A DNA stretch of 64,000 bases from an uncultured bacterium (GCA_949035555.1 CAROLD010000002.1:182978-246977); one strand, 5' to 3'. Positions 41,733 through 51,018 are shown, counted from the stretch's first letter. The notes: generated by a model not told the origin, from the sequence alone. A program made the numbers and translations.

Positions 41733-41746
41733 GATAAATAGATTTA

Positions 41747-42736
41747 TTACTTAACTTTTACTTTTGGAACAACTGACATTCCGGGAACAATATTGAATTC
41801 ATTTGTATCTATTTTTTCTGTGAATACAATTTTTACAGGAATTCTTTGTACTATTTTTACGAATGAACCAACAGCGTTTTCCGGCGGGAATAAGCTTGAT
41901 TTTGCTCCGGATGCTCTTTGGATTGAGTCAACTTTGCCTTTGAAAGTTTTATTAGGATAAGTGTCGATTTTAATATCAACAGGCTGACCCGGTTTCATTC
42001 CGCTAAGCTGGTTTTCTTTGAAGTTAGCAACAATCCATACTTCTTCAGGTACCAGTGTAAATAAAGGCGCACCAGCTGTTACGTACATACCTTTTTCTAC
42101 TCTTCTGGAAGAAACTGTTCCTGATTGCGGTGCGTATATTTTTGTATATGAAAGGTCAAGTGCGGCTTTATCTTTTGCTGCTTTTGCAGTTCTTAGGTTT
42201 GCATCTGCAACGGTTTTTCCGTTTTGAGAAAACAATGCTTGATTTGCCTGTGTTAAGTTTGCCTGTGCTGTATCGTATTTTACCTGTGCGGCGTCAAATG
42301 TTTGTTTTGAAACAGCGCCTTGTTCATATAAGTTTCTATATCTTTCCAAATCTTTTTTTGCAAGCGCAATATTAGATTCTGCCGCTGTAAGATTTGCTTT
42401 TGCATTTTGCTGGTCAAGTCTTATTTTTTCATAATTAGAATCAGCTTGTTCCAGTTTTATTTTGTAATCATCTGCATCAATAACAGCAACTAAATCACCT
42501 TCTTTTACGTGTTGGTTATCTTTTACGTATACTTCTTCAATCTGACCCGAAACACGCGGCGCAACATTTACTGTTGTTGTTTCTACATATGCGTCATCTG
42601 TTGATTGAAACTGCATTTCGTGTGCAATATAAAAACCCGCAACTATAATAATTACAACTGCAAAAATAAATGCAATTGTTCTTTTTATTCCTTTTGGTTT
42701 TTCTTTTTTTACTTCTTCTTGAATGTTTTCTTCCAT
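41747..42736 (-). CDS. emrA: membrane fusion protein, EmrA/HlyD family
   Basis: A 329-residue adaptor anchored by one helix near residues 20-40 (IAFIFAVVIIIVAGFYIAHE). The barrel-sandwich starts with VAPRVSGQIEEVYVKDNQHV and closes with IYAPQSGTVSSRRVEKG; between them a coiled-coil hairpin is predicted. It links the EmrB pump to TolC across the periplasm. AGAGG precedes the ATG; it overlaps nothing and lies 11 nt after marR, so marR-emrA-emrB is one operon. Confidence 0.93.
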   Translation of the reverse strand: MEENIQEEVKKEKPKGIKRTIAFIFAVVIIIVAGFYIAHEMQFQSTDDAYVETTTVNVAPRVSGQIEEVYVKDNQHVKEGDLVAVIDADDYKIKLEQADSNYEKIRLDQQNAKANLTAAESNIALAKKDLERYRNLYEQGAVSKQTFDAAQVKYDTAQANLTQANQALFSQNGKTVADANLRTAKAAKDKAALDLSYTKIYAPQSGTVSSRRVEKGMYVTAGAPLFTLVPEEVWIVANFKENQLSGMKPGQPVDIKIDTYPNKTFKGKVDSIQRASGAKSSLFPPENAVGSFVKIVQRIPVKIVFTEKIDTNEFNIVPGMSVVPKVKVK

Positions 42737-42747
42737 GTTTTAACCTC

Positions 42748-43209
42748 TTATATTTTCATTTCTACTTCTTTTTCTAAACCTTCTCTAAATTTAATCATTA
42801 AATCGATTAATTTTTGTTTATCTTCGTCTGATAAAACTTTTGGTATTTTGATTATATAATCTTTTAATTTCCTTGAAACTTCTTCTGCAATAAACTTTCC
42901 TTGTTGAGTAATTTTTATTCTTCTGACAAGTCTGTTGTTTTTTGTATCAGCAAATCTTTCTATTAATCCTTTTTTTTCAAGAGCATCAAGAATTCTGCCT
43001 GTGTTAGGTCTGTCTTTTAAAATTATTTGAGCCAGTTCGCGCTGACAAATATTGTCTTTTATAAGTAAAACATCCAATGCATAGAATTCATCAGTAGTCA
43101 AAGGCATTTCTAATTTTTTAAAAACTTGTATGCCCAAAAATCGGCAATACTTTGCAGTTTGTTCAAATTGATAAAATATTGAGTCTGTAAAATGTTTACA
43201 TTTATCCAT
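42748..43209 (-). CDS. MarR-family transcriptional regulator
   Basis: A 153-residue winged-helix protein. The recognition part is DNICQRELAQIILKDRPNTG followed by RILDALEKKGLIERFADTKN and a wing RRIKITQQGKF. MarR proteins repress efflux genes until a drug or phenolic ligand binds. The gene heads the emrA-emrB operon and is divergent from the tolC-like gene, with two palindromes in the gap (43249-43264, 43267-43282), so it likely controls both. Confidence 0.92.
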   Translation of the reverse strand: MDKCKHFTDSIFYQFEQTAKYCRFLGIQVFKKLEMPLTTDEFYALDVLLIKDNICQRELAQIILKDRPNTGRILDALEKKGLIERFADTKNNRLVRRIKITQQGKFIAEEVSRKLKDYIIKIPKVLSDEDKQKLIDLMIKFREGLEKEVEMKI

Positions 43210-43248
43210 CTTTAGATTGAGAACTTTCTCTATGTTGTAAAAATTATG

Positions 43249-43264
43249 TGTTGCATTTGCAACA
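43249..43264. promoter_or_regulatory. palindrome 1, likely MarR operator
   Basis: TGTTGCA-TT-TGCAACA, 7-bp perfect arms with a 2-nt centre, in the marR/tolC intergenic region. Confidence 0.6.
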
Positions 43265-43266
43265 AT

Positions 43267-43282
43267 AGTATGTTATCATACT
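43267..43282. promoter_or_regulatory. palindrome 2, likely MarR operator
   Basis: AGTATG-TTAT-CATACT, perfect 6-bp arms with a 4-nt centre, 3 nt from palindrome 1 and just upstream of the tolC-like gene's AT-rich -10 region. Confidence 0.5.
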
Positions 43283-43324
43283 GATATATAAATTGCAAGT
43301 AAATTTTTTAGAAGGATTAAAACA

Positions 43325-44716
43325 TTGAAAAAGAGTATTGTAACACTATTATTGGCAAGTTTTATAATCACAAATATTTCTCCTGTCTTTGCTATAGGTA
43401 CAAAAACAAAAGAACCAAAAAAAGTTTCTATAACAAAAACACATAAGCAAAGAGCAAAAAGTGATGAGTTTAAGTATGAATATATTAATTACGCCTGGTG
43501 GGATAATTTTAATGACACTATATTGAACGGTTATATTGATAAAGCTATCAAAAATAATTATGATTTAAAAATGGCAACAATAGCGGTTGACGAGTATTAT
43601 CAGGCTGTAAAAATACAATTTGCAAATGAGCTTCCGACTGTCGGTGCAGGATTTTCCCCTGCTATGGTAAAATCTCCCGGTTCAAGCAGTGCTGATTGGA
43701 ATTTTGCAACACCTGCTTTTGCGCAATATGAAGTTGATTTGTTCTTGAAAAACAGAGATAAAACAAATGCTTCTAAAAAAGAATATGAAGCATCTTTGCA
43801 GGATGAACGTGCGGCTTATATTTCAATAGCATCAGCTGTCGGAACAACTTATTTTAATATTGTAAAATTAGATAAAATGATTGCTTTGCAAGAAGAAATT
43901 GTTCAAGATAGAAAAGTTATTTATGATTTGATGCTTGCAAGAAATAAAGAAGGTTTGACTTCAACTGCTGATACAGTAAAAGCAAACAAATCTTATATCG
44001 CAGGAAACACTGATTTGACAGAATATAAAAAACAGAGAACAAAATTACTCAACCAGCTTGCGGTTTTAATCGGTGAAAATCCGAATAATTCTGACAAATT
44101 AACAAGAATTCCGTATGATGATTTACATTTTTCCGGAAATATACCTTCAGAGGTTTCATCAGATGTAATAGCACAGAGACCTGATTATTTGAAAGCAGAA
44201 AAAATGGTTCAAAAAGCAGGTATTAATGTGAAAGTTGCAAGAAAAGAATTTTTACCGTCTTTTAACATTACAGGGCTTGCTTTGTTTATGGCGGGAGATA
44301 TCGGAAGTGCTTGGTCAACAAAAGGCGCTTTAGCGGCTCTTGCAGCAGGTGCAAATTTACCGATTTTTACTGGCGGAAGAAGAATTGCAAACTTGAGACT
44401 TAAAAAAGATGTTTATGAAAGAGTTTTGAACAATTATTACAAAACAAATTTAACATCAATTCAGGAAGTTAATGATGCGCTTGTTACAATCAAGCTTGAC
44501 CATCAGAAGTATAAGGATACAGAAAAACAATCATTGCTTGAAAGACAGGATTTCGGATACAGTACAAACAAATATAATCAGGGTACAATTTCGAAATTAG
44601 ACTTAATTCAAGTGAAAGAGAATGTTTTATATACCGATAAAATGGTTGCAAACGATAAAATCAATTGTTATGTGGATTATATCGGATTATATAAAGCAGT
44701 TGGAACACAATTATAA
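43325..44716 (+). CDS. tolC: outer membrane efflux channel, TolC/OprM type
   Basis: A 463-residue protein with a signal peptide (about 24 residues, KKSIVTLLLASFIITNISPV, ending FA). Next come the OEP features: DNFNDTILNGYIDKAIKNN near the start, a helical coiled-coil body and the paired repeats around YFNIVKLDKMIALQEEI and NDALVTIKLDHQKY. It provides the outer-membrane exit for EmrAB. The start is a TTG with AGAAGGA 8 nt upstream. Divergent from marR, so co-regulation is likely. Confidence 0.93.
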   Translation: MKKSIVTLLLASFIITNISPVFAIGTKTKEPKKVSITKTHKQRAKSDEFKYEYINYAWWDNFNDTILNGYIDKAIKNNYDLKMATIAVDEYYQAVKIQFANELPTVGAGFSPAMVKSPGSSSADWNFATPAFAQYEVDLFLKNRDKTNASKKEYEASLQDERAAYISIASAVGTTYFNIVKLDKMIALQEEIVQDRKVIYDLMLARNKEGLTSTADTVKANKSYIAGNTDLTEYKKQRTKLLNQLAVLIGENPNNSDKLTRIPYDDLHFSGNIPSEVSSDVIAQRPDYLKAEKMVQKAGINVKVARKEFLPSFNITGLALFMAGDIGSAWSTKGALAALAAGANLPIFTGGRRIANLRLKKDVYERVLNNYYKTNLTSIQEVNDALVTIKLDHQKYKDTEKQSLLERQDFGYSTNKYNQGTISKLDLIQVKENVLYTDKMVANDKINCYVDYIGLYKAVGTQL

Positions 44717-44748
44717 AAATCTAATCTTAATCATATTTTTACTTACTA

Positions 44749-44785
44749 AAAACCGATGATATTCCCGCATCGGTTTCTTTTTGTT
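44749..44785. terminator. terminator after the tolC-like gene
   Basis: AAACCGATG/CATCGGTTT stem with CTTTTTGTTT after it. Confidence 0.8.
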
Positions 44786-44829
44786 TAAATTTGTAAGGGA
44801 TAGACTTGTGTATTCTTGTTGCTTTTTTA

Positions 44830-46821
44830 TTAAACATTTGTTGAAAGCGATGGAGCAATTGAGATAAATTGACGTACCAAATCAGTATCCCATTGAGTTC
44901 CTGCTCCTTCTTTCAAAATAGCACAGGCTTTTTCAACAGGCATCCCTTTTCTGTACGGTCTGTCGCTCACAAGTGCATGATAAGCATCTGCAACAGACAC
45001 TATCCTTGCGGCAAGAGGTATTTCACTGCCAACCAGACCTTCAGGATAACCTTTTCCATCAAGTCTTTCGTGGTGATATTTTACAATTGGGATTAAGTCT
45101 CTTAATGCTTCGTTCGGTTCAAGCACCTTTTCAGCACCGATTACCGGGTGTTGCTTCATTATTTCCCACTCATCAGAGTCAAGTTTACCCGGTTTTTTCA
45201 ATACATTTTCAGGAATACCGATTTTTCCGACATCGTGAAGCAATGCGCCGATTTTAATTCTTTCTACTTCATTTTCAGGCAGGTTTATTGCACGTGCCAG
45301 TGCTTCCGAGTACCTTGAAACAGAAGTTGAGTGACCTTTTGTATATGGGTCTTTTGCATCGATTGCGCACGCTAATGATGTTACCATTTCCATTAAGTGG
45401 TTGTGGTTAATTATTTCTTCGTTGTTGAATTTGTGTACAAGTTCGTCTTCAAAGTTTATACCTATTTGTGAGTGACGTTTTGCAAGAACTTCGGCAAACG
45501 AATTCAGTGCAACATCATCCCAGAAGTTGAAATCTGAGGAGCTGATAATTGCAGACATTCCTTCTTTGTAACCTTTTGCCTGCGAAATAAACATTGCTTG
45601 TTCACAAAGTATCAAAAGTTTTTCCTGATCAGATGTGCATTCAGGGAATGTTGAAATACCTACTGATACTTTAACAGGTCCAACGTCATCAACAAAACAG
45701 CACGACAAGCAGTAAGTTATGTATTCTGCAAGATATTTAGCATCACGAGTGTCTGTATCAGGCATGATTATTGCGATTTCATCTCCGCCGTATCTGCCTG
45801 CATAATCTGTATTCCTAATATTTTGCTTAACTTTGTCCGCGATAATTTTGATAACTTCGTCACCTTTTGCGTGACCGAGTTCTCTGTTAATTTTGGAAAT
45901 ATTGTTTACATCGAACATTACAACTGATAAAGATGTATTTGTGTCTTTAGCTTTTGCAAGTTCTCGTGCAAGAATTTCCTGAAAACCTCTGTGGTTGTAT
46001 AATGATGTCAAAGTATCCGTATTTGCAAATTTATTTGTCTGTTCCAGTAATTGAAGATTGTGGATAAACATTCCCATGTAATTTGACAGGAATGACACAA
46101 GATTTGGTTTTATATTTGCAATATTCTGTCCAACAAGCATTACGCCGATACACTTGTTAACAGAAATCATAGGGAAAATTACGGAATGTGATTTTACAAG
46201 ATAAGGGTTATTCAGGTAGTTAATGTTGTCCTTATCTATTATGGTTTTCTGATTAAAACTTTTTATAATCGGATTGTTTTCGTCTGATAAAAAGATTTTT
46301 GACGAATATGAATTACCTGAATTGCTGTACAATTTCAGGTTTATACATTTTGATTTTTCGTGAAGCAAGCCAAAACCAACAAATCCCCATTTTAATTTAT
46401 TCACGAAAATCGCTGTCAATTGTGAGAACAAATCTGCAATACTGGAATTGTTCTGGAACGCGTCAGCAATACTTTTCATAATATCAAAATAATTAATATT
46501 ACTAACTATCGGATTAGTTGTATTTGTGTAATCCGAGCTGTAAGATTTAGCTTTCGTTCTGGTTGTGTTGAAGCTGTTCATTGTTTCAACAATACTGTCC
46601 AGAGTGTTCTCTTCTGCTATAGAGATAGGTTTGATTAACTTATTAAGCTTGTTTTTTGTTTTAGATAATTCGTTTACTGCCGTTTCTTGTGAAACTTTTG
46701 CAACAGAAATCATAGGCGCATCTGCTATCGGATTTTTTCTTTTCCTGATAGGATTTGAGCTTAAATTTTTATTCTCCGTTTTGACGGATTTAGTAATTTG
46801 TTTATCGTCTAAGTTTTTCAA
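44830..46821 (-). CDS. GAF-GGDEF-HD-GYP cyclic-di-GMP signalling protein
   Basis: A 663-residue cytoplasmic protein. Residues 1-105 are Ser/Asn/Lys-rich and disordered. A GAF-like domain spans about 110-255. A GGDEF domain follows (about 265-430) with RYGGDEIAI at 343-351, so the catalytic motif GGDE is intact though the fifth residue is Ile. An HD-GYP domain follows (about 470-655) with LHDVGKIG (HD at 529-530) and HHERLDGKGYPEG at 583-595. It can in principle both make and break c-di-GMP, tuned by the GAF ligand. No membrane segment. Confidence 0.95.
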   Translation of the reverse strand: MKNLDDKQITKSVKTENKNLSSNPIRKRKNPIADAPMISVAKVSQETAVNELSKTKNKLNKLIKPISIAEENTLDSIVETMNSFNTTRTKAKSYSSDYTNTTNPIVSNINYFDIMKSIADAFQNNSSIADLFSQLTAIFVNKLKWGFVGFGLLHEKSKCINLKLYSNSGNSYSSKIFLSDENNPIIKSFNQKTIIDKDNINYLNNPYLVKSHSVIFPMISVNKCIGVMLVGQNIANIKPNLVSFLSNYMGMFIHNLQLLEQTNKFANTDTLTSLYNHRGFQEILARELAKAKDTNTSLSVVMFDVNNISKINRELGHAKGDEVIKIIADKVKQNIRNTDYAGRYGGDEIAIIMPDTDTRDAKYLAEYITYCLSCCFVDDVGPVKVSVGISTFPECTSDQEKLLILCEQAMFISQAKGYKEGMSAIISSSDFNFWDDVALNSFAEVLAKRHSQIGINFEDELVHKFNNEEIINHNHLMEMVTSLACAIDAKDPYTKGHSTSVSRYSEALARAINLPENEVERIKIGALLHDVGKIGIPENVLKKPGKLDSDEWEIMKQHPVIGAEKVLEPNEALRDLIPIVKYHHERLDGKGYPEGLVGSEIPLAARIVSVADAYHALVSDRPYRKGMPVEKACAILKEGAGTQWDTDLVRQFISIAPSLSTNV

Positions 46822-47265
46822 AACGTAATCTACCTACAATTTCCTACTATAAGTTACATAATTATAAATTTTTGACTAAAAAAGTATAATTATTTACATT
46901 ACTAAACAATTTTACCTTATTTGAGTACAAAATCAATACTTCAAACAGACGGAAATATCTCTGTTATCCTTTCAAAAAAATCCACACAATTTACTACTAC
47001 ATATATAGTATAAAATATGTTTTTAAGTTTTTCTAGTCATGATAATGCAAATATTAAAATATATTAAATTTTTTTATTTAATATATCGCACGGTGATATA
47101 TTGCTATTTCGTATAAGCACAAAAAGTTTTTTTGTTTTGGAAAGCAGGTAGCGACACGAAAAGTGTGCCTCATTCTTAATATATCGTAATTTATTTACAT
47201 CAATCCGTACTGCTTGTATTATTATATATAGTAAGATATGATTAAGATTTCTTTCGGAGGCTAAA
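46822..47265. other. long intergenic region upstream of murA
   Basis: 444 nt without a gene. It holds an AT-only hairpin (ATATATTAAAT at 47059-47069 with its complement at 47076-47086, loop T6), the 11-mer TTAATATATCG twice (47078-47088, 47176-47186), and a small CGACAC-GAAAA-GTGTG stem near 47150. No open frame with a Shine-Dalgarno site and no known riboswitch was recognised. Promoter signals for murA may lie near 47220-47235 (TATTATATATAG). Confidence 0.4.
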
Positions 47266-48585
47266 TTGGTAGAAAGATTTTATATAAAAGGCGGAACCCC
47301 ACTTAAAGGTGAAGTATCAATCGGCGGCGCTAAAAATTCGGTTTTAAAACTTATGGCTGCGGCTATACTTGCTAAAGGTGAATCAAAGATTTATAATGTT
47401 CCTGAATTGACCGACGTTGAAATTATGCTTAACGTTATAGCTCAATTAGGTGCAAAAACAAGCTACAGCAAAGAAGAAAAAGCACTCACAATTGATGCTA
47501 CTGATATTACGAATGTAACCGCAAGTTATGAACTCGTAAGCAAAATGAGAGCATCATTTATAGTTTTGGGAGCTCTAGTTTCAAGATGTAAAGAAGCAAG
47601 GGTTGCTCTTCCTGGCGGATGTGCAATCGGTGAAAGAAGAGTTGATTTTCACATTCGCGGACTTGAAGCTCTTGGTGCTAAGATTAAAATCGAAAATGGC
47701 TATGTTCACGCAAAAGCTAACAAACTTATCGGTTCTGATGTTTATTTAGACATTCCGTCAGTTGGCGCAACCGAAAATATTATGCTTGCATCAGTGCTGG
47801 CCGAAGGTTCTACTAAAATCCAAAACGCAGCCCAAGAACCTGAAATCGTTGACCTTGCAAACTTCTTAAATACAATGGGTGCAGATATTACAGGTGCGGG
47901 TACTTCCGAAATTATTATTAACGGTGTGAAACAATCAGAACTTCATCCGATTGAATACACAACTATTCCTGACAGAATTGAAGCAGGGACATTTATGACA
48001 GCTATTATTGCAACAAAAGGTAAAGGTATTATCCGCAATATCAATCCTGCTCACCTGACATTCTTCACGGATAAATTATTGAAAATGGGTGCTAATATTA
48101 AGCTTATAGATCCGACTTCAATGGAAGTCAGCTGTAAAAATAAACTTAATTCAATCAACTTTGTAACCCAGCCTTATCCGGGTTTCCCGACAGACTTGCA
48201 GTCAATGGCTATGACTCTTTTAACAACGGCTAATGGTGTAGGAATTATAACAGAAAGTCTTTACGAAAACAGATTTATGCAAGTTCCGGATCTCAACAGA
48301 ATGGGGGCTGACATTCATCAGGACAGAAATCACGCAATTATTAAAGGTGTTAAAAAACTTTCCGGCGCAACTCTTACTGCAAGCGACCTGAGAGCCGGTG
48401 CATCTTTAGTCGTTGCCGCTCTTATGGCGGACGGTAACTCTATCGTTGAAAAACTACATCATATAGATAGAGGATACGAAAATTTCGAAAGTAAGATAAG
48501 ATTGTTAGGAGGGAAAATCGAACGTAAAAATGAAGATTCCCTGCCAAGCCTAACGGAGGTTCCGCATAATGAGTCCTACTTATAA
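47266..48585 (+). CDS. murA: UDP-N-acetylglucosamine 1-carboxyvinyltransferase
   Basis: A 439-residue EPSP-fold enzyme, the first committed step of peptidoglycan synthesis. The PEP-binding Cys is Cys119 in ALPGGCAIGERRVDFH; the active-site Lys-Asn pair is in GAKNSVLKLM near residue 22; the C-terminal GASLVVAALMADG is also typical. Fosfomycin targets this Cys. Start is a TTG supported by CGGAGG 5 nt upstream. Overlaps the next gene by 17 nt. Confidence 0.96.
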   Translation: MVERFYIKGGTPLKGEVSIGGAKNSVLKLMAAAILAKGESKIYNVPELTDVEIMLNVIAQLGAKTSYSKEEKALTIDATDITNVTASYELVSKMRASFIVLGALVSRCKEARVALPGGCAIGERRVDFHIRGLEALGAKIKIENGYVHAKANKLIGSDVYLDIPSVGATENIMLASVLAEGSTKIQNAAQEPEIVDLANFLNTMGADITGAGTSEIIINGVKQSELHPIEYTTIPDRIEAGTFMTAIIATKGKGIIRNINPAHLTFFTDKLLKMGANIKLIDPTSMEVSCKNKLNSINFVTQPYPGFPTDLQSMAMTLLTTANGVGIITESLYENRFMQVPDLNRMGADIHQDRNHAIIKGVKKLSGATLTASDLRAGASLVVAALMADGNSIVEKLHHIDRGYENFESKIRLLGGKIERKNEDSLPSLTEVPHNESYL

Positions 48586-48904
48586 ACGCTGGTATGATCA
48601 TGACCCGTTATTATTAGAAGTTATTGAGCTTTTAAGAAATTATCAAACTGAATTAAGAGCTCAAGCAGAGATTTTTTTACAAAAAATTGAAGAAAAAGTT
48701 TCAAAAGAAACAATTGATAAATTCTATGCTATGGTTAAACCTGTTAATGCAAATAACCGCTGGTATGATAAAGATCCTGTAATTTCAAGAACTGTTGAAA
48801 TTCTTAGAATTGTACCGCCAGAAGCTCAACGTATTTGCGCACAGAATTTTATCAAAACATTAAAAGATATGGGCATTGAATACGAAAGCCCGAATGTTAA
48901 ATAA
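48569..48904 (+). CDS. protein with two tandem RWYD-x-DP helical repeats
   Basis: A 111-residue protein made of two related units of about 50 residues. The first reads RWYDHDPLLLEVIELLRNY, the second RWYDKDPVISRTVEILRIV, each followed by a helix ending near EIFLQKIEEKV / NFIKTLKDMG. The pattern RWYD-x-DP-x5-VE-x-LR is clear. No enzyme motif, membrane helix or signal peptide is present. It overlaps murA by 17 nt and uses the GGAGG inside murA, so its expression is tied to murA. A helper of envelope or cell division is possible but unproven. Confidence 0.8.
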   Translation: MSPTYKRWYDHDPLLLEVIELLRNYQTELRAQAEIFLQKIEEKVSKETIDKFYAMVKPVNANNRWYDKDPVISRTVEILRIVPPEAQRICAQNFIKTLKDMGIEYESPNVK

Positions 48905-48925
48905 CAGTAGAAGGAAGATAGTGGG

Positions 48926-48958
48926 AAAAAGGAATTCAGTAATCTGAGTTCCTTTTTA
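48926..48958 (+). terminator. terminator after the RWYD-repeat gene
   Basis: AAAAAGGAATTCAG pairs with CTGAGTTCCTTTTT (one G-T pair), loop of 4, T run. Confidence 0.85.
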
Positions 48959-48982
48959 TTTTATTGTTCGTTTGCAATAACT

Positions 48983-49010
48983 TGATTTGAGGTTATTTTT
49001 AAAGTAAACT
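48983..49010 (+). promoter_or_regulatory. promoter of the MsbA-type exporter, leaderless geometry
   Basis: TTGATT (48983-48988), 16-nt spacer, TAAACT (49005-49010), 6 nt, ATG. Confidence 0.5.
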
Positions 49011-49016
49011 AGCCAT

Positions 49017-50816
49017 ATGGGTAATATCCACATGGGTAATATGTTTGTTAATTTAAAAGCTAAATTAGACGAAAAATATTCGGGAAATGAGAATTATCAC
49101 AGCTTATCGGTTATATTGCCGTATTTCAAGCCGTACATATTCAGGACTGTTCTTGCGCTTGGGCTTGCTATTCCGATTGGTGCACTGGATGCGGTTATTG
49201 CGCTGTCTTTAAAACCTTATATGGATGTCGTTATGCTCGACAAGCAAATGCAGTCACCGTGGTATATCCCGATTTTGATTATTGTTTTTACTACAATTCA
49301 AGGAACGCTTAATTACCTTGCAACTTACATGAATGATTGGGTTGGCGGTAGAGTCACTAACGACTTGAAAAAAGATTTGTATAACAAATTGATGCATCAG
49401 ACATCTGCGTTTTTTGATAAACAAACTTCAGGCAAAATCCTTAAATCTTACAACAATGATGCTGACCGCTCTTGCGCAGGACTTTTATCTAATATAAAAA
49501 TGTGCATTTCGCGTGTTTTTTCATCAATTTCGCTGGTTGGAGTTTTATTTTATAATTCATGGCAGTTAGCTATTATTGCGGTTTTTGTTTTGGGATGCGC
49601 TATGATTCCGCTTTTGAAAATTAAATCCGCAATTAAAGGAGTTTATAATAAATCTGAAGGCGAAAATGCAAAAGTTTTGACAACTTACAATGAAGCTTTT
49701 GCGGGTAACAAAATTGTTGCGGCATATAATTTGTACGATTTGAAGTCAAAGCAGTTCAAACATCTTATTGATAATGTTTTCGGGCTTCGCATGAAAATAA
49801 CTCAGCATGTCGGCTGGCTTTCTCCGATGATGCATATTATTGTATCTGTCGGAATCGGTGCAGTTATCGGTTTGGGTAGCTTCCTTATTGTGAGCGGAAA
49901 ACTTACGGCAGGACAGTTTGTTTCTTTTATAACTGCGTTAATTATGCTGTATACACCGATAAAAGGGCTTGGTAATAACGCTAAAAGTATGACAACCTGT
50001 ATGTGCGCAATGGAACGTGTTGTTTCTAAATTAGACAAAAAACCCGGTATCAAAGATAAAAAAGATGCGGTGAATTTCCCTGATTTTAACGACAAAATTA
50101 CCTTTGAAGATATTAATTTTTCATATGTCAAAGATAAACCTGTTTTAAAAGGTGTATCTTTTGAGGTTAAAAAAGGTGAAACAATTGCGCTTGTCGGTAA
50201 TTCTGGCGGCGGAAAAACAACAATAGTTAACCTTTTGCCAAGATTTTACAATCTTAAAAACGGCAAAATCTCAATTGACGGTACTTCAATTAACGACATA
50301 AAAATAAACGATTTAAGAAATAATATTGCGATAGTTTTTCAGGATAATTTCCTTTTTGAAGGAACAATCAGAGAAAATATTATGCTTGGTAACCTTAAAG
50401 CATCTGAAGAACAGTTAAACAAAGCAATAAAAAATTCTTATTTGGAAGATTTTATCGCATCGTTAGAAAACGGGCTTGATACACAGATTGGTGAACGCGG
50501 GGTTCTTTTATCAGGTGGTCAGAAGCAGAGAATTGGTATAGCAAGAGCATTCTTGAAAGATGCACCGATATTAATACTTGACGAAGCAACATCAGCGTTA
50601 GATAATCAAGCAGAACACATAGTTCAGCAAGCAATTGATAATTTAATGAAAGACAGAACGGTTTTTGTTATCGCTCACAGACTTTCGACAATACAGAATG
50701 CAAATAGGATTGCTGTTATTAACAACGGTTATCTGACAGAAATTGGAACGCATGACGAACTTTTGACAATCCCTAATGGTGATTACAAAAAACTCCATGC
50801 AATGCAATATACTTAA
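49017..50816 (+). CDS. msbA: ABC exporter (fused permease-ATPase), MsbA/lipid A flippase type
   Basis: A 599-residue half transporter with six hydrophobic segments and a C-terminal ATPase: Walker A GNSGGGKTT, signature LSGGQKQRIGIARAF, Walker B ILILDEATSALD and the H-loop IAHRLST. The organisation and length match MsbA; other exporters of the group (lipid, peptide, drug) cannot be excluded. It starts next to a 15-bp direct repeat (ATGGGTAATATCCAC then ATGGGTAATATG), which gives the head MGNIHMGNM and two alternative starts. Possible leaderless promoter. Confidence 0.9.
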   Translation: MGNIHMGNMFVNLKAKLDEKYSGNENYHSLSVILPYFKPYIFRTVLALGLAIPIGALDAVIALSLKPYMDVVMLDKQMQSPWYIPILIIVFTTIQGTLNYLATYMNDWVGGRVTNDLKKDLYNKLMHQTSAFFDKQTSGKILKSYNNDADRSCAGLLSNIKMCISRVFSSISLVGVLFYNSWQLAIIAVFVLGCAMIPLLKIKSAIKGVYNKSEGENAKVLTTYNEAFAGNKIVAAYNLYDLKSKQFKHLIDNVFGLRMKITQHVGWLSPMMHIIVSVGIGAVIGLGSFLIVSGKLTAGQFVSFITALIMLYTPIKGLGNNAKSMTTCMCAMERVVSKLDKKPGIKDKKDAVNFPDFNDKITFEDINFSYVKDKPVLKGVSFEVKKGETIALVGNSGGGKTTIVNLLPRFYNLKNGKISIDGTSINDIKINDLRNNIAIVFQDNFLFEGTIRENIMLGNLKASEEQLNKAIKNSYLEDFIASLENGLDTQIGERGVLLSGGQKQRIGIARAFLKDAPILILDEATSALDNQAEHIVQQAIDNLMKDRTVFVIAHRLSTIQNANRIAVINNGYLTEIGTHDELLTIPNGDYKKLHAMQYT

Positions 50817-50846
50817 AATCATAATATATTATTTTGACTTGATTTC

Positions 50847-50876
50847 AGAGGATTACATTTAATCCTCTTTTTTTTG
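50847..50876 (+). terminator. terminator after the msbA-like gene
   Basis: AGAGGATTA/TAATCCTCT stem and a run of eight T. Confidence 0.9.
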
Positions 50877-50878
50877 GT

Positions 50879-50915
50879 TCTCGCCGGACTGGATACTTTG
50901 CCACTAATTATTTTG
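50879..50915 (+). repeat. degenerate copy f of the 64-bp repeat
   Basis: TCTCGCCGGACTGGATACTT followed by TGCCACTAATTATTTT. It begins 3 nt after the msbA terminator. Confidence 0.55.
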
Positions 50916-50948
50916 GATTTTTCTTACCCGCAATGACAAGACACATTA

Positions 50949-50981
50949 CGTCATTGCGAGGGCTAGAGCCCGTGGCAATCC
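50949..50981. repeat. palindromic intergenic sequence of the GTCATTGCGAG type
   Basis: GTCATTGCGAGGGCT followed by AGAGCCCGTGGCAATCC forms a near-perfect hairpin. Similar GTCATTGCGAG sequences occur in other bacterial genomes. Confidence 0.55.
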
Positions 50982-51018
50982 TATACTCTGCAAATTACAA
51001 TATAATTGGTAACAACAT

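Noticed and set aside
46822..47265. c-di-GMP riboswitch upstream of murA, suggested by the adjacent GGDEF/HD-GYP gene
   Set aside because: The conserved core sequences of the known c-di-GMP riboswitch classes are not recognisable.
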